Shown one piece after another: positions 21,326 through 32,447 of a stretch of 64,000 nt of DNA (its first letter is position 1; each line of letters opens with the position of its first letter). The translations under genes were made by a program, and so were the position numbers. The notes beneath the pieces are model-generated. The model ran no database searches and was not told the origin of the DNA. It saw only the letters and a list, made by a program, of their open reading frames with translations. Source of the stretch: Diplolepis rosae (lineage: Eukaryota; Arthropoda; Insecta; Hymenoptera; Diplolepididae); the NCBI GenBank assembly GCA_030998225.1, contig JAPYXD010000484.1:4526001-4590000 (forward strand), written 5' to 3'.

Positions 21326-24300
21326 ATGATGATCGTTTTACTTTTAATACATAATATTTTTGCCGCTAATCAAAGGTAAACAATATCGGAAATAAAATAA
21401 AATTTAATTTGGTATAAAGTAATATAAAATAGTTAAGAGCAATTTTTTAAACAAAAGAAAGTCAGTAAATATTGAAAAATAGTATTAAAATTTCATGAAG
21501 AGATTTTTTTGAAAATAAAATGTTGTTTTTGTCTTGTTTACAGTGCATTCAAAATTGAACAATTCTGCCCTCGTGAAGCTAATCAACAACTAAAAAATCT
21601 AATTGAAAGACTGATTGAAGAAGTTAAGGAAAAAATAAAATGTATTGTTTACATCGCAGATTCTTATTATCAAGAAGTATTGAATTTTGGTGATATAAAC
21701 AATTCTTATAATTTTTCATTTTACAAAGTGAGTCACTCTCTTTTAAAACTGAAATGAATTAAATATTCACTACACTTTAGTTTTTTTCAAATTTACAGTT
21801 AAAAATACGAGATAATGATAAATTTTCACTTCCTAGACGCCAAGTTCTTTCGATCCTGGCTAGCAGTCGGGAATCAACTTGCAATTTATATATTATTCTA
21901 ATTGCAAATGGATTACAGGTTTCAAATTTTTTTAAATTTGCTGAACAGTAAGTGATTCGTTTATATTCAAATATTTTACAATATTAATTGAATTAAAAAT
22001 ACTTTCTTATATTTTCACTAAAAGATTAATATAAACAATAAAATGATATTATAATATTTTTAGAGGGAGGCATATTGATACTAGAGCAATGTTTATATTA
22101 ATGGACGATTTTCGACTACTGCATCGAGATATGTATTATATTTGGAACAGAATCGTTAACGTAATATTTATTCGACAATATAATGCTTTAAAACGAAGTT
22201 CTCGAGAAGAAATACTTCGGCAATGGTACGATTTAAATACAATTTATTATCCTGCCAGAGTAAAAGGCATTATTAAAACAAAATATGTTGATTCCTGGTA
22301 TCGTGGAAAATTTCGATATGGTAACAATCATTTTCCCCTAAAGACTAAAACTCTCCAGCGAAAACATTTACGGTAAGTAATGCTAAAAAATTGTTTATTT
22401 CTTCATTAAAGTGTAAGAATATTTTTCAGGGTTGCTGTGTTTCAACATATCCCTGCAGTAACAAAAATTGCAGAAGAATTTTACAAAGATATCTTCAAAA
22501 AAACTTCTCAAACTTTAGGAACAGAATTTGAAGTTTGTATGCAGTTAGATAATTTTTACTTATTTTATTCATTGTACTTTGATTTTATTTTTCAAGAAAC
22601 CTGCTTAACCATAACATTAATTAAAGAGAAATATTAGGCAGTTAAAAAAGGTGTGTTAAGTTGACGTAACCACATCGTCCAATCGAGTCCTCACCTATAT
22701 CAGAATTTAGGGCTCATTTAAGGCTAATTTAATGCCATATTGCTAAATTTAATGCTCCGTTATTTAAAAAAAAAACAGGGGGTTACGCTGGCTTAACGTT
22801 AAGCTGACGTAACCACACGTTAAAATAAAAGATAAACAAGTAATCACCTATACCAGAATTTAAGGCTCATTTAGGGCTCTCTAAATACCCTATCCAAATT
22901 TTCAATTTTACTTCTTTAAACAACTTATGTTCGAAGCGGCTCCTTAAAAAATTACATGTTCAGATCGATTTTATAAAGACTATAATACATATTCCGTATA
23001 TTTTATATCTTATTTTTTCATCTCCTTTGTTGTAATAGAACTAATAACAATATGTTCTCAAACAAACACATACACTTTAATATGTATGGTTATACATACT
23101 ATGCTTTTACGAAAAATAGCATTGTATCAAGTTATCACATATAGTAGAATTTAGGGCTCATTGAAGGCTCTCTAAATACCCTATTGTTGAATTTAATGCT
23201 CTGTTATTTTTAAGAAACAAGGGGTTACGCTGGCTTAACGTTAAGCTGACGTAACCACACGTTAAAATAACAGTTAAAAAAGTAATCACCCACAGCACAA
23301 TTTAAGGCTCATTTAGGGCTCTCTAAATATCTCATCTAAATTTTTAATTTTATTTGTTTAAACAACTTATGTTAAAAACTTCTCCTTGAAAGATTGACCG
23401 TTTAGATCGATTTTGCAAAGACAGTCATACATGTTCCGTATATTTCATGTTTTATTTTCTCATATATGTTTTAATAAAACTATTACCAATATGCTCTCAA
23501 ACAAATAGAAGCACATCAATGTGTGTGGCTATACAAAAAATGTTTTACAATAGGAAAGTCATTCTTCCTATCGAAAATAAAAAATATGCCATAGTCGGAA
23601 GGGGAAAGCTAAAATAAATCCACGCTTAAAGGTCATAACTTAAGGTGATAACTTAATATAATGCTATTTTCCCGTAAAAGTATTATTTGTATAACCACAC
23701 GGAGAGAAATAACTGCGGTGTCATGCACATGGAACTTACAAAGTGTTACACACATGTTGAATAACGATTGTGAAACACGCAAATTCAAGTCTTTGACACT
23801 AGACAACGTTCATGCTCTACACGGAGAAAATAGAGGTTCTAATTTAAACGCAAAAACATATAATTTCTTTACAATTAACTTACAATACAATAACACATTT
23901 ATTTTTATGATACTTAACTGCCTATAGACCCATGAAAGTCGTGTGATAGGATCTGTATTGGAATATGGGGTGCAGGTAATTGAGTAAGACACAAAGTTTA
24001 ATCAAAGCAATTATTCTTTTATTCAGAAGTGTATAATGATTGAGATCTATCAAAGAACTAATTAACCTGACCAGCCTATTTAAATTTGAAAGCAAAAGGT
24101 TCTTTGTCTCGGTTCCTGGATTATCATTTGTTTATTTTACTCTTCATATGCAATTTTATAAATCTTCTAAGGAAGACCTCTCGCAATCTCTTTCTTCCCT
24201 GGCGGACTCAGTCCAGTGAACGTAAATAAAATTGTAGAATTAATTTCGATATCTTTGAACTCAAAATGTACCGCAGAATCATAATAGCAACAATTTAAAT

Positions 24301-27110
24301 GTTTTTTATGCTCCTCTTATTCATATTATTACGAGGTCAGCGAATGGTCAGCGAATGGTCAGCGAATTCTCTGACCGTTCACTGGACTGGGTCCGCCAGG
24401 GTTAGGTTATCATATCGTTTTATTCTAAATATATTCTTATATTACTGTATTAATTTTGCTTATATTCCAACAATCTGACGTCACATTGTCAGCTTTTACA
24501 ATAAATTAATAAGTTTGACGAATTTTTCGGAGAATACAACAAAGAAATGCTGTCCTTTATTTAAAAATTCGTTAAAATAATTAATTTTTGTGTAGTGCCG
24601 TCAAATGTAATTAGTGACGTCAGATCCTACCAAACGGCCTTAACAATGTCATAAAACAGATTTTCTTTTTATTGAAAAAGGTCATTGTTCAATGAAACTC
24701 GTGTTTATTCTCGATCTTTGACTCAGAAACCGGTTTTTTGTGATGGGTAATAAGCATATATGTTAGAAATATTGTGGATTTGCATTAACATTCACTCTAA
24801 TATCTTTATTTTATTTTAATAAGACAAATTATTTTTTGAATAGAATTTTAAATACTACACTCTATAGTTTATGTTTTGAAGTATACAAAAATAAATTTTG
24901 AGAAATTTGAATAAATTCTTGGGTAATTTATTGAAGATTTATTTTTATTTCAGCTTATGAAAATTATAGCAAAGATCATGAAATTCAAACCTTTATTTTA
25001 TACACCACATAACATAAAGACAGAAAGATGGGGGAGTGTTGATGAAAATCAAACTACTGGACTTTTGGGAGAGGCTGTGGCTGGAAATGCAGCTTTTTAT
25101 CTTGGAGATTTGCATTACACACCTCGTCATTTTAAAATCATGGATTTGGCATGGCCTTACAATTTTGAGTGCTTAACTTTTTTAACTCCTGAATCGCTCA
25201 CTGAAAATTCTTGGAAACTACTAATTCTACCTTTGAAGTAAGCGCACTCTATCGAAATTAAAATTATATTTATTTATTTTTAATTAATTGATTCTATTTT
25301 AGATTATACTCATGGGTTTTGGTAATCCTGACTTTACTAGTTGGAAGCATTGTGATTTTCTTATTCGCTCAGTTTTATCAAAAACGAATAGTCCTCTGCA
25401 AAATTGAAGGTCCAGCCATGCAGGAAATGAAAATAGCAATACACGATATCGAAACTAAGAAAAAATATTCTTCTTTTAAGGAAAAACTAGATGAAGAAAC
25501 GGAAGGTCTCTACCTTTTTTCTGATCCTCAAAATAGTTTTCTGTATACATATAGCATGTTACTACAAGTTTCTTTGCCTATTCTACCAAAAGCATTTGCC
25601 ACAAGGGTCTTTATTGGCATTTGGTGGTTGTATACCATTTTGATTACTGTATCTTATCGAGCTAGTATGACTGCTGCCCTTGCCAATCCTGTGGCCAGGT
25701 AAGAAGTTTGATTTTCATTTTAATCACATAGAAGAATTTTAAAAGGCTTTCTTATTTTTATTTTAGAGTGACCATTGACACCTTGGAACAATTGGCTAAA
25801 AGCTCGATTCCTGTTGGAGGCTGGGGAAAAGAAAAAAGAGAATTTTTCCTCTCATCAGAGGATGCGCATTCTCGAAAAGTAGGATCCAAATTCGAAGTAA
25901 TAACAGATGAAGAAGACGCAGTTGCTAGAGTAGCAAAGGGAATTTTTTGCTATTATGAGAATATTTTCGTTTTGCGTCAGGCTAGAGTCCAAAGACAAGT
26001 TCTTGAAGCAAATCAAAGAAAAAATACGACAGAACCTAATAAAAATGTCGTATCAGATCGAAATTTGCATGTAATGGACGAGTGTTTAATTAATATGCCT
26101 GTATCTTTTGGAATGGATAAAAATTCACCTTTGAAACCACGAGTTGATCAATTGGTAGAAGAATTAGAATCATTAACTAAGTGAAGTTAAATATAAACAC
26201 AAGAGGGAAGAAATCAATTTTTTGTTTACATTTCAACCAAAAAACAATTTAAAATTAATAGTCAGTAACATTTGTCAACTTACATAAAATTTCACATTAT
26301 TTATGAAATACATAAAATACATGAAAATATAACTTTTAAGTAACAAACTTTTAACATACAATTTTTAAAATAACTGTATTAACTAAATTTATGAAAATTT
26401 TATTTAAATTAACAAATATTATTGACAAACGTGATTTAAATTGTAATGTTCAAAGAATCAAATTTTATTAGCTTGAATTCGAGTGAAATGGTAATTACTA
26501 ATTCAAAAGTTTATGTCTCTATTGATACTGCCAGAGAGGCAAGCGAAACGTTAAGTTTTTCCTTTCATAAAAATAAAATCTTCTAAATGATTAAAACGAA
26601 CACTAAGGACTTCTATCTTTCCTTTTGTATTTATATATTCAATTGATTGATAGCTGAGATGTAAAAAAACTTGTTTATTCATTTTTATCAAATTGCTTAA
26701 TGTTATTCGATATTTTGACATATTTTTGAATAATCTTATTTTTCATAACCAGAAAAATAGAGTTTTTCTCAACTTATATGAACAATGCTATTTTTTAATA
26801 TTCATAAATATTTTTTCAGGTGAGACGTGCTGTAGAGGTGGGATTGCTCCAAAAGTGGCTTAAGGATGTGACTGAATGGTCCAGAATTTCGGACATGAAA
26901 CAAGAACATGAATCTCAGAAAGCACTGGTTAATTTTCACAAATTACAAGGCGCCCTAGTGGCACTTGGGATTGGTTATTTTCTCAGTTTATTTGCCTTAG
27001 CAGCCGAAATTTTTCATTGGAGATACATCGTCATGAGAAATCCCTTGTTTGATAAGTATCATTTGGATGTTTTCTATAGCAGAGATAACAAATTAAGTAC
27101 TTATAATTAA
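21326..27110 (+). CDS. Ionotropic receptor (IR family), nine exons
   Basis: Exons: 21326-21375, 21544-21727, 21799-21947, 22064-22372, 22430-22532, 24954-25237, 25303-25698, 25767-26154, 26820-27110, all GT-AG and in phase, giving 717 aa. IRs are glutamate-receptor-like cation channels of sensory neurons. Order: signal peptide (MMIVLLLIHNIFAA), an N-terminal region of about 220 aa, ligand-binding S1 starting near LRVAVFQHIPAV, M1 (about 362-385, VLVILTLLVGSIVIFLFAQF), pore and M2-M3 (about 443-490, ending TVSYRASMTAALA), S2 with FCYYENIF retaining a ligand-site-like Glu, and M4 (about 665-688, GYFLSLFALAAEIF). The exon 8 donor is placed at 26154 because it gives RVDQL-VRRAVEVGLLQKW in frame; the alternative donor 20 bases later would bring in a stop. 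The sequence recalls conserved antennal IRs such as IR93a or IR68a, but I cannot decide which. S1 is split by a 2.4-kb intron full of repeats. No frame breaks. Confidence 0.9.
22651..23550 (+). repeat. 442-bp tandem repeat in IR intron 5
   Basis: The block GGGGTTACGCTGGCTTAACG recurs at 22779 and 23221, and TAAGCTGACGTAACCACACG follows each time, a spacing of 442 bases. A partial unit precedes (22651-22775), then two near-complete units follow. Each contains the short palindrome GCTTAACGTTAAGC and repeated AGGGCTCATTTA words. No coding frame is open across it. Confidence 0.85.
24197..24401. mobile_element. Short copy of the B3GLCT-intron MITE family
   Basis: Ends CCCTGGCGGACTCAGTCCAG and the complement CTGGACTGGGTCCGCCAGGG match the element at 2507-2938, as does the internal sequence (TCTTTGAACTCAAA, TATTACGAGGTCAGCGAAT). 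This 205-bp copy lies in IR intron 5 and lacks the internal hairpin of the longer copy. Confidence 0.8.
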
Positions 27111-27183
27111 TCATATTAAAAAACAAATTTTTGCTTGAAAATTTATGTTTAAGAGAATTTAAATTCAAAATTATTTCGAATTG

Positions 27184-27237
27184 AATAAATATTTAATCTT
27201 AGAGCATTTTAAAGCGTTTTGAATTAGTAATAATAAA
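27184..27237 (+). terminator. Polyadenylation signals of the IR gene
   Basis: Two AATAAA hexamers lie 74 and 122 bases past the stop codon (27184-27189 and 27232-27237) in AT-rich sequence. Either could direct 3'-end formation. A GT-rich downstream element is not obvious. Confidence 0.5.
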
Positions 27238-27547
27238 GTACGTATTGTCGTTCTGCTTAGAAACATTTATTCAAACTGAAAGAAAAAGTTCTTAACATTT
27301 CTTTCCCCGGGTTAAGGGTATATATAAATTTTGTAATTGAAAATAAGATAAATTTTAAATTAATTAGTTGAGTTTGAAATTTTTGTCACTGCCTACATTA
27401 TCGGAGGATCACTAGTCGCGTATCAGATAGGATACGTTGTCGACAGGTGTCCTCGTAGACAATTTCAAACTCTTATATCGCAAATAATGCAAATAAATTC
27501 AATATTTAAAGAATTTGAAAATCTTTCTGTGGAAAAAATGACGCTTT

Positions 27548-27619
27548 CGACTGCGCTGGGATTCGAGCCCAGGTCTTTCGATTGCCGGTCGACTGCTCTA
27601 ACCACTGAGCTACACAGGC
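27548..27619 (-). tRNA. tRNA-like sequence, unit 1 (Ala GGC-like)
   Basis: 72-nt cloverleaf on the minus strand: D arm GCTC...GAGC (box A TAGCTCAGTGG), T arm CTGGG/CCCAG with loop CTCGAAT (box B), acceptor arm GCCTGTG/CGCAGTC with one mismatch and a wobble. The anticodon loop CCGGCAA gives GGC but has C instead of U at position 33, and the first stem pair is G-A. A run of T six bases long follows within about 15 bases, a pol III terminator. Probably a SINE head or pseudo-tRNA. Confidence 0.6.
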
Positions 27620-27885
27620 GTCCGACATCTCCTTCTCCACAGGAAGATCTCCTTATATCGCCTAGTGGCTCAGCCTTGCGGCTGTAAATGATTTCAAATT
27701 AATTAGTTGAGTTTGAAATTTTGTCACTGCCTACATTATCGGAGGATCACTAGTCGCGTATCAGATAGGATACGTTGTCGACAGGTGTCCTCGTAGACAA
27801 TTTCAAACTCTTATATCGCAAATAATGCAAATAAATTCAATATTTAAAGAATTTGAAAATCTTTCTGTGGAAAAAATGACGCTTT

Positions 27886-27957
27886 CGACTGCGCTGGGAT
27901 TCGAGCCCAGGTCTTTCGATTGCCGGTCGACTGCTCTAACCACTGAGCTACACAGGC
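27886..27957 (-). tRNA. tRNA-like sequence, unit 2 (Ala GGC-like)
   Basis: Identical over its visible length to unit 1, in the same orientation 338 bases further on. It sits in the loop of the hairpin formed by units 2 and 3. The same atypical anticodon loop (C33) and T-loop (CTCGAAT) argue against a working decoding tRNA. Confidence 0.6.
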
Positions 27958-28234
27958 GTCCGACATCGAAGCGTCATTTTTTCCACAGAAAGATTTTCAA
28001 ATTCTTTAAATATTGAATTTATTTGCATTATTTGCGATATAAGAGTTTGAAATTGTCTACGAGGACACCTGTCGACAACGTATCCTATCTGATACGCGAC
28101 TAGTGATCCTCCGATAATGTAGGCAGTGACAAAAATTTCAAACTCAACTAATTAATTTGAAATCATTTACAGCCGCAAGGCTGAGCCACTAGGCGATATA
28201 AGGAGATCTTCCTGTGGAGAAGGAGATGTCGGAC

Positions 28235-28306
28235 GCCTGTGTAGCTCAGTGGTTAGAGCAGTCGACCGGCAATCGAAAGACCTGGGCTCGAATCCCAGCG
28301 CAGTCG
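28235..28306 (+). tRNA. tRNA-like sequence, unit 3, inverted (Ala GGC-like)
   Basis: Same 72-nt cloverleaf on the plus strand: GCCTGTG acceptor at 28235, GCTCAGTGGTTAGAGC D arm, GTCGA/TCGAA anticodon stem, CTGGG/CCCAG T arm, discriminator G at 28306, then ATTTTTT at about 28316. No intron. Confidence 0.6.
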
Positions 28307-28508
28307 AAAGCGTCATTTTTTCCACAGAAAGATTTTCAAATTCTTTAAATATTGAAGATAAATTTTACATTCTATTTTATATTGGAAAAATTACGTAAAT
28401 AGAATGAATAAAAATTATTAGTATTTAAAATTTTCAAATTTGAAGAAAATTTCAATATTGAATTTAAATACTTGGTTAATAATCCTTGCTCCGAAAAATG
28501 TTTACCTC

Positions 28509-30870
28509 CTTACGGGTATGTGATACTTGAGGAAAGTAGCAAGTTCATGTGAACAACTTGGTCCAGTTTCTACATGTTTGCGTTCAAAATACATAAAATG
28601 TTGTTTTCAAAATTTTAGTTTTGTTTCGACAATAAAAAATCTGCCCACTTTGCGGGTACATTCTCATTACGTGCTCGCTTAAGGCTCTATTGGCCTTAAG
28701 GTGGCTTGATCATTTGGTGTCGTATGAAGTGAGGGGCACCGTGGGGGCACGTGTTACATGAATGCTCATTGCTACTTATTTTTTTAATAATCATATGTAT
28801 TATAGTAACATCTGAGTAGAAGGGTAAGAAATCGCGGAAATGTCCCCGGAAAAAAGTGATAATAAAAAATTATTAGTTTCACCTCGAGGCGATTTCTATA
28901 TTCTGTACCCTTTTCGCAATTTTCTCTTGATTGAAGTCGTTAACCCTTCGTTTTTATAATACTAATAGATTCCTCGAAATCGAAAGTACTAGTATATATT
29001 TGATTTATTGGGACTTGTGATTTTTTCCGGAGTTTCGCCGATTTTGACGAGGAATCCCATAAGACTACGCGTTAAACTGACATTTTTTCGGTAGCGATTT
29101 TTTCGGCAATGACATCGTCAACCACGGTATTTCTTTTTTCCAAATGAATCTAGCATATTTTATTAAGATAATCTCTAAGTTTCAGAGCAGTCTATAATTT
29201 TTTTCAAAAACGATCAAGCCACCTTAAGGAACACATTACCATCATAATCCAATCAAAATTGAGGGATTGAGCACTACTTTTGTGTTTTTGAAAATAATTT
29301 TTTTTAAAAATAAAAAATTTCAATACTGGTTTTTGATAGTGCTCATAAATCTCTACAAACCTACAAATTTGAATTGTAACATTTTTTCATAAGATGCATA
29401 TTTTTCTTATTAATTTAAAAAAAAACCATTGAAAATCCAAAATTCAATTTTTTAACAATAATATGTGAAATACGAAAAAAACGTAAGAATACAAAGTTGT
29501 ATATTTTAATTTTTTGATTTTTAATATTGAAAAAATTCGATTTTTTTCACCAAAATATGTGAGATACGAAATAAGCGTTGTTCTGCAAAATCGTTTCCTC
29601 AAATAAAGTCTACGATTGTTTTTCCTTTTTGAGATATTTGGAAGAAAATAAATTTATCAATAATCATGTAATTTATTAAAAAGTTACAAAAATGTATACA
29701 GAAAATCGAGCGCGAAGCGCGAGTGTCATGATGAGAATGTGTTCCTTAAGGCCGATAGAGCCTTAAGTAAATTGAATTTCCTGTTTCACTTAAACTGAAA
29801 AAGAAACTTAGTGAATTTGAGAAAATGACTATTTTACATCATCTTTAATATCATTAAATTGGTTTGAGCTTCAGTATTAAATTATAAGAAATAAACTTAA
29901 ACGTATGCGAAGAGCACAAGACCGAGCGCGAAGCGCGACGATCAAATCGCGCGCCCCAGGCGCGCTCAAACTTGCGAGCGAAGCGAGCTGCGCGCGATGA
30001 GAATGTGCCCGCGAAGCGGGCAGATTTTTTTTAATAATATATCCATTAGAGCCTCACTTTCATTTAAAAACTAGGGCGCGCGATTTCATATCTAGCATAG
30101 TTTTGTTTATTTTTAATAAAATTTTCCATGTCTAGAACAAAAACAATTTTTTTTATTAAAAAATTGTCTGTAGTAAATTTGTAGATCTTTGTGAAACGAA
30201 CAATTTTCTTCCTTAACATTTTTTCCTGACCCGAATAGATTTGGTGTAAAATGGAGCTTTTTATTTGTAATAACGTTTTTTACGATCAAAACGAAAACTG
30301 AGTGTCCAATCAAAAAATGGTCTCAAGTAAATTTGTATATCTTTTTGTGATGAACAATTTTGTCCTCAAAATTTTATTCGCATCTCGTATAGTTTTTTTG
30401 GAAACCAAAAGTTTTTATTTTTTATAACATTTTTCATAATAAACAAAAGATATAACTCCTATGAAAAAATGGCCAGCACTAAATTTGTAGATCTTTTTGA
30501 AATAAACAATTTTGTATCTCAATACTTTCTCCATATCTCATATATTTTTGCGGGAAAATAGAATTTCTAAATTTTAGAAAAATGTTTTTTAATGGATAAA
30601 ACGTTCTTTCTTTTTATAAGAATTTGAAGTCATTTTTCACATAAAACCAATATCTTCTCATATAATGAGAATGTAAAAAAATATTCCCGATATATTTTGC
30701 TAAAATTGAATTTTTGTCATTTTCCAAACCGTCTAACGACGGTCGTTTTCATCTTCTCTACCATTTCCTAAATTTTGAAAACAAAATTCCATGTACCTTG
30801 GACACAAACATGTAGAAACCTGAAATCAATAAAATTTGATAATTTCCTAAGTATCACATGCCCATAAGGC
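28509..30870. repeat. Large inverted-repeat region, 2.4 kb
   Basis: Left block 28509-28618 (GGGTATGTGATACTTGAGG ... TTTCTACATGTTTGCG ... TGTTTTCAAAATTT) is inverted at 30768-30870. Inside is a second pair, 28680-28712 with 29211-29228 (CCTTAAGGTGGCTTGATC). A copy of the foldback family also present at 35912-37518 occupies about 29270-30030. The region is non-coding and very AT-rich except for short GCGCGAAGCGCG palindromes near 29710 and 29932. Confidence 0.7.
30110..30620 (+). repeat. Degenerate 120-150 bp subrepeats
   Basis: The phrase GTAGATCTTTxTGAAAxxAACAATTTTxT recurs at about 30180, 30325 and 30487, each followed by a variant of CATATCTCATATATTTTT and a stretch of AAAATGGA. The same phrase recurs inside the palindrome arms (36410, 36562) and in ACOX3 copy 2 intron 5. 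This suggests the foldback family is built from an old tandem repeat. No coding frame. Confidence 0.6.
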
Positions 30871-31669
30871 CGTATAGTAGGGTCTGACGAATTGGACGGA
30901 AAGTCGGTAAAAAGTCGAATCGACTGTCTCCATAGTTTTCTTTTTCTTTATAATTTTCTTTTATCGCGTTTTTAAAATGAAAGCAATGCAAGTGTAGACA
31001 ATTTTATCTCGAATAAAATGAGTTATTAAAAGTTTGAATCAGATATAAATTATAGACTCTTTATTGGTGGAATCATATAATCAAAAAACAGACATTAAAA
31101 AATAAAATCTATTTATCTATTCCGACGATAAAAGATATGAAATTTTTATCCGATTGAAACTTTCCATGACTCATTTTATTCGAGATGAAACTTTCCACAC
31201 TTTCACTAAAAAAATTCAATAAAAAAATATTCTAAATTTAAAAAAAGTGTGGAAATAGTCACTTTAACTAACATTTTTGCAGATTATCTGTCCAATTTTT
31301 CCTTAAATAATACTCACTATAATATCTATAATGACATTTTTTAACTATTCTTTAAATCCTACATAAACCAATTTGTACTTTTAAGTTTAAACGTACCTCA
31401 GGCGGAGAAATTTTCAAGTGTCAGGTTTACCATTTGTGAAACACTACAGACTTAATGTCTGGAATTTGACACAGTTGACTTTGATCAAATAAATTCACAA
31501 ATTTGCTAAACCTGCATTCACTAAAGGATACTGAAGAACAGAGTTTCATTACAAACTCGACTACTATAATATAGTGAACGATGGCCGTGTATAAGTGTTT
31601 ACATTTTTTTCGCTTTATCAACGCACGCATATTTTATCCTTCTTGATAATTATGCTGTATCATTGACAC
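30871..31669. other. Gene-free AT-rich spacer
   Basis: No gene or clear repeat is seen. A short inverted match (AAATGAGTTATTAAAAGTTT against ATGACTCATTTTATTCGAG) near 31016-31185 is weak. Stops occur in all frames. Confidence 0.4.
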
Positions 31670-32439
31670 CATGGACGTAAGAATATATGGACGGAGCCCA
31701 GGCCTGCGGGGTCAGTGCCGAAATAAGTAAGGGGGAAACATTGGAAATGGCGGAGAGGCAGCCATATTACTTGAGCACATTTCAAAGATCTTGATTAGTT
31801 CAGATTTTAGTGCGAGCCTTTTGCAGTCTCATTAACTTTTCCAAAAATTGTTTTATCTTACTGAGAAAATAAAACCATTTGCATCTTTTACTTATCCGTA
31901 ATCATTAATCTTTATATATAATTGTTCAAGTTATAAACTTACGATACAGCGCGACTCCCATTAAGGGCATGTAATATTTCCAAAATTAGCAAATTTCATT
32001 AATTTTAGATTTCTACATATTTATGTCTAAAGTAACTAAAATTCTGTTTTCCAAATTTGAGAAATGGTAGAAAAGTTTAAAACGGAAGTATACGGTAAAA
32101 ATATGTAGCTGTCACAAGGATTTTTTAGCTTATATCAGCCATATTTATGGTTGGGATAGTTAATAATATAGCTGGAACAGCGATATGTTTTTTTGTACCA
32201 GCTACACATGTTTTGCATGTAGATAGACTACTTGCTATTCTTCTCAAGTATCACATGCCCTTAACCTATCACAGTCAATCAATAAATTAGCAAAAAATCA
32301 GCTAATCAAAGGACTAAAAATATTCCCAAGTAATGTGCCCGATTTACCGTGCTCAACCTACTCTTTTCCGCTTAGTTGGTTTGTCCCCCTCGCCTATGAT
32401 GGGACTGGGCTCCGTCCATATTATATTCTTACGTCCATG
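31670..32439. mobile_element. 770-bp DNA element with near-perfect 8-bp duplication
   Basis: The left end CATGGACGTAAGAATATA and the right end TATTCTTACGTCCATG are inverted repeats, extended by TGGACGGAGCCCAG on each side. The flanks ATTGACAC (31662-31669) and ATTGACAG (32440-32447) differ at one base, consistent with an old 8-bp duplication (hAT or P type). It contains a second, TTAA-flanked MITE at 31965-32260. No coding region. Confidence 0.75.
31965..32260. mobile_element. TTAA-flanked MITE nested in the 770-bp element
   Basis: Ends GGGCATGTAATATTTCC and AAGTATCACATGCCC are inverted, flanked by TTAA at 31961-31964 and 32261-32264. Its interior (TTTCTACATATTTATGTC, GAGAAATGGTAGAAAAG) matches the right block of the 28509-30870 inverted repeat, so the two share a family. 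Confidence 0.75.
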
Positions 32440-32447
32440 ATTGACAG

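Larger units (their letters stand above)
27354..28354. repeat. Array of tRNA-bearing 338-bp units, third unit inverted
   Basis: Two direct units (tRNA-like positions 27548 and 27886, spacing 338) are followed by a third in opposite orientation. The switch point is near 27966. Shared blocks: GATCACTAGTCGCGTATCAG, GTGTCCTCGTAGACAATTTC, CTTTCTGTGGAAAAAATGAC, then the tRNA-like sequence. Because unit 3 is inverted, 27700-27885 and 27972-28163 form a long hairpin around the second tRNA. A related hairpin is at 47187-47440. It looks like a tRNA-derived SINE or a foldback that captured a tRNA. Confidence 0.85.

Noticed and set aside
22651..23550. CRISPR-like array
   Set aside because: Repeat unit is 442 bp with no short repeat-spacer structure; the genome is eukaryotic.
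26155..26184. IR exon 8 extended to a stop at 26184 as the gene end
   Set aside because: It would drop M4; a donor at 26155 joins in frame to an exon at 26820 with a clear M4 and a conserved S2 end.
27548..28306. Functional alanine tRNA genes
   Set aside because: GGC anticodon with C33, a mismatched anticodon stem pair and position inside a repeat argue for tRNA-derived sequence rather than decoding tRNA.
28942..28951. Second copy of the piggyBac MITE (TTAACCCTTCG)
   Set aside because: Only 11 bases match and no right end follows.
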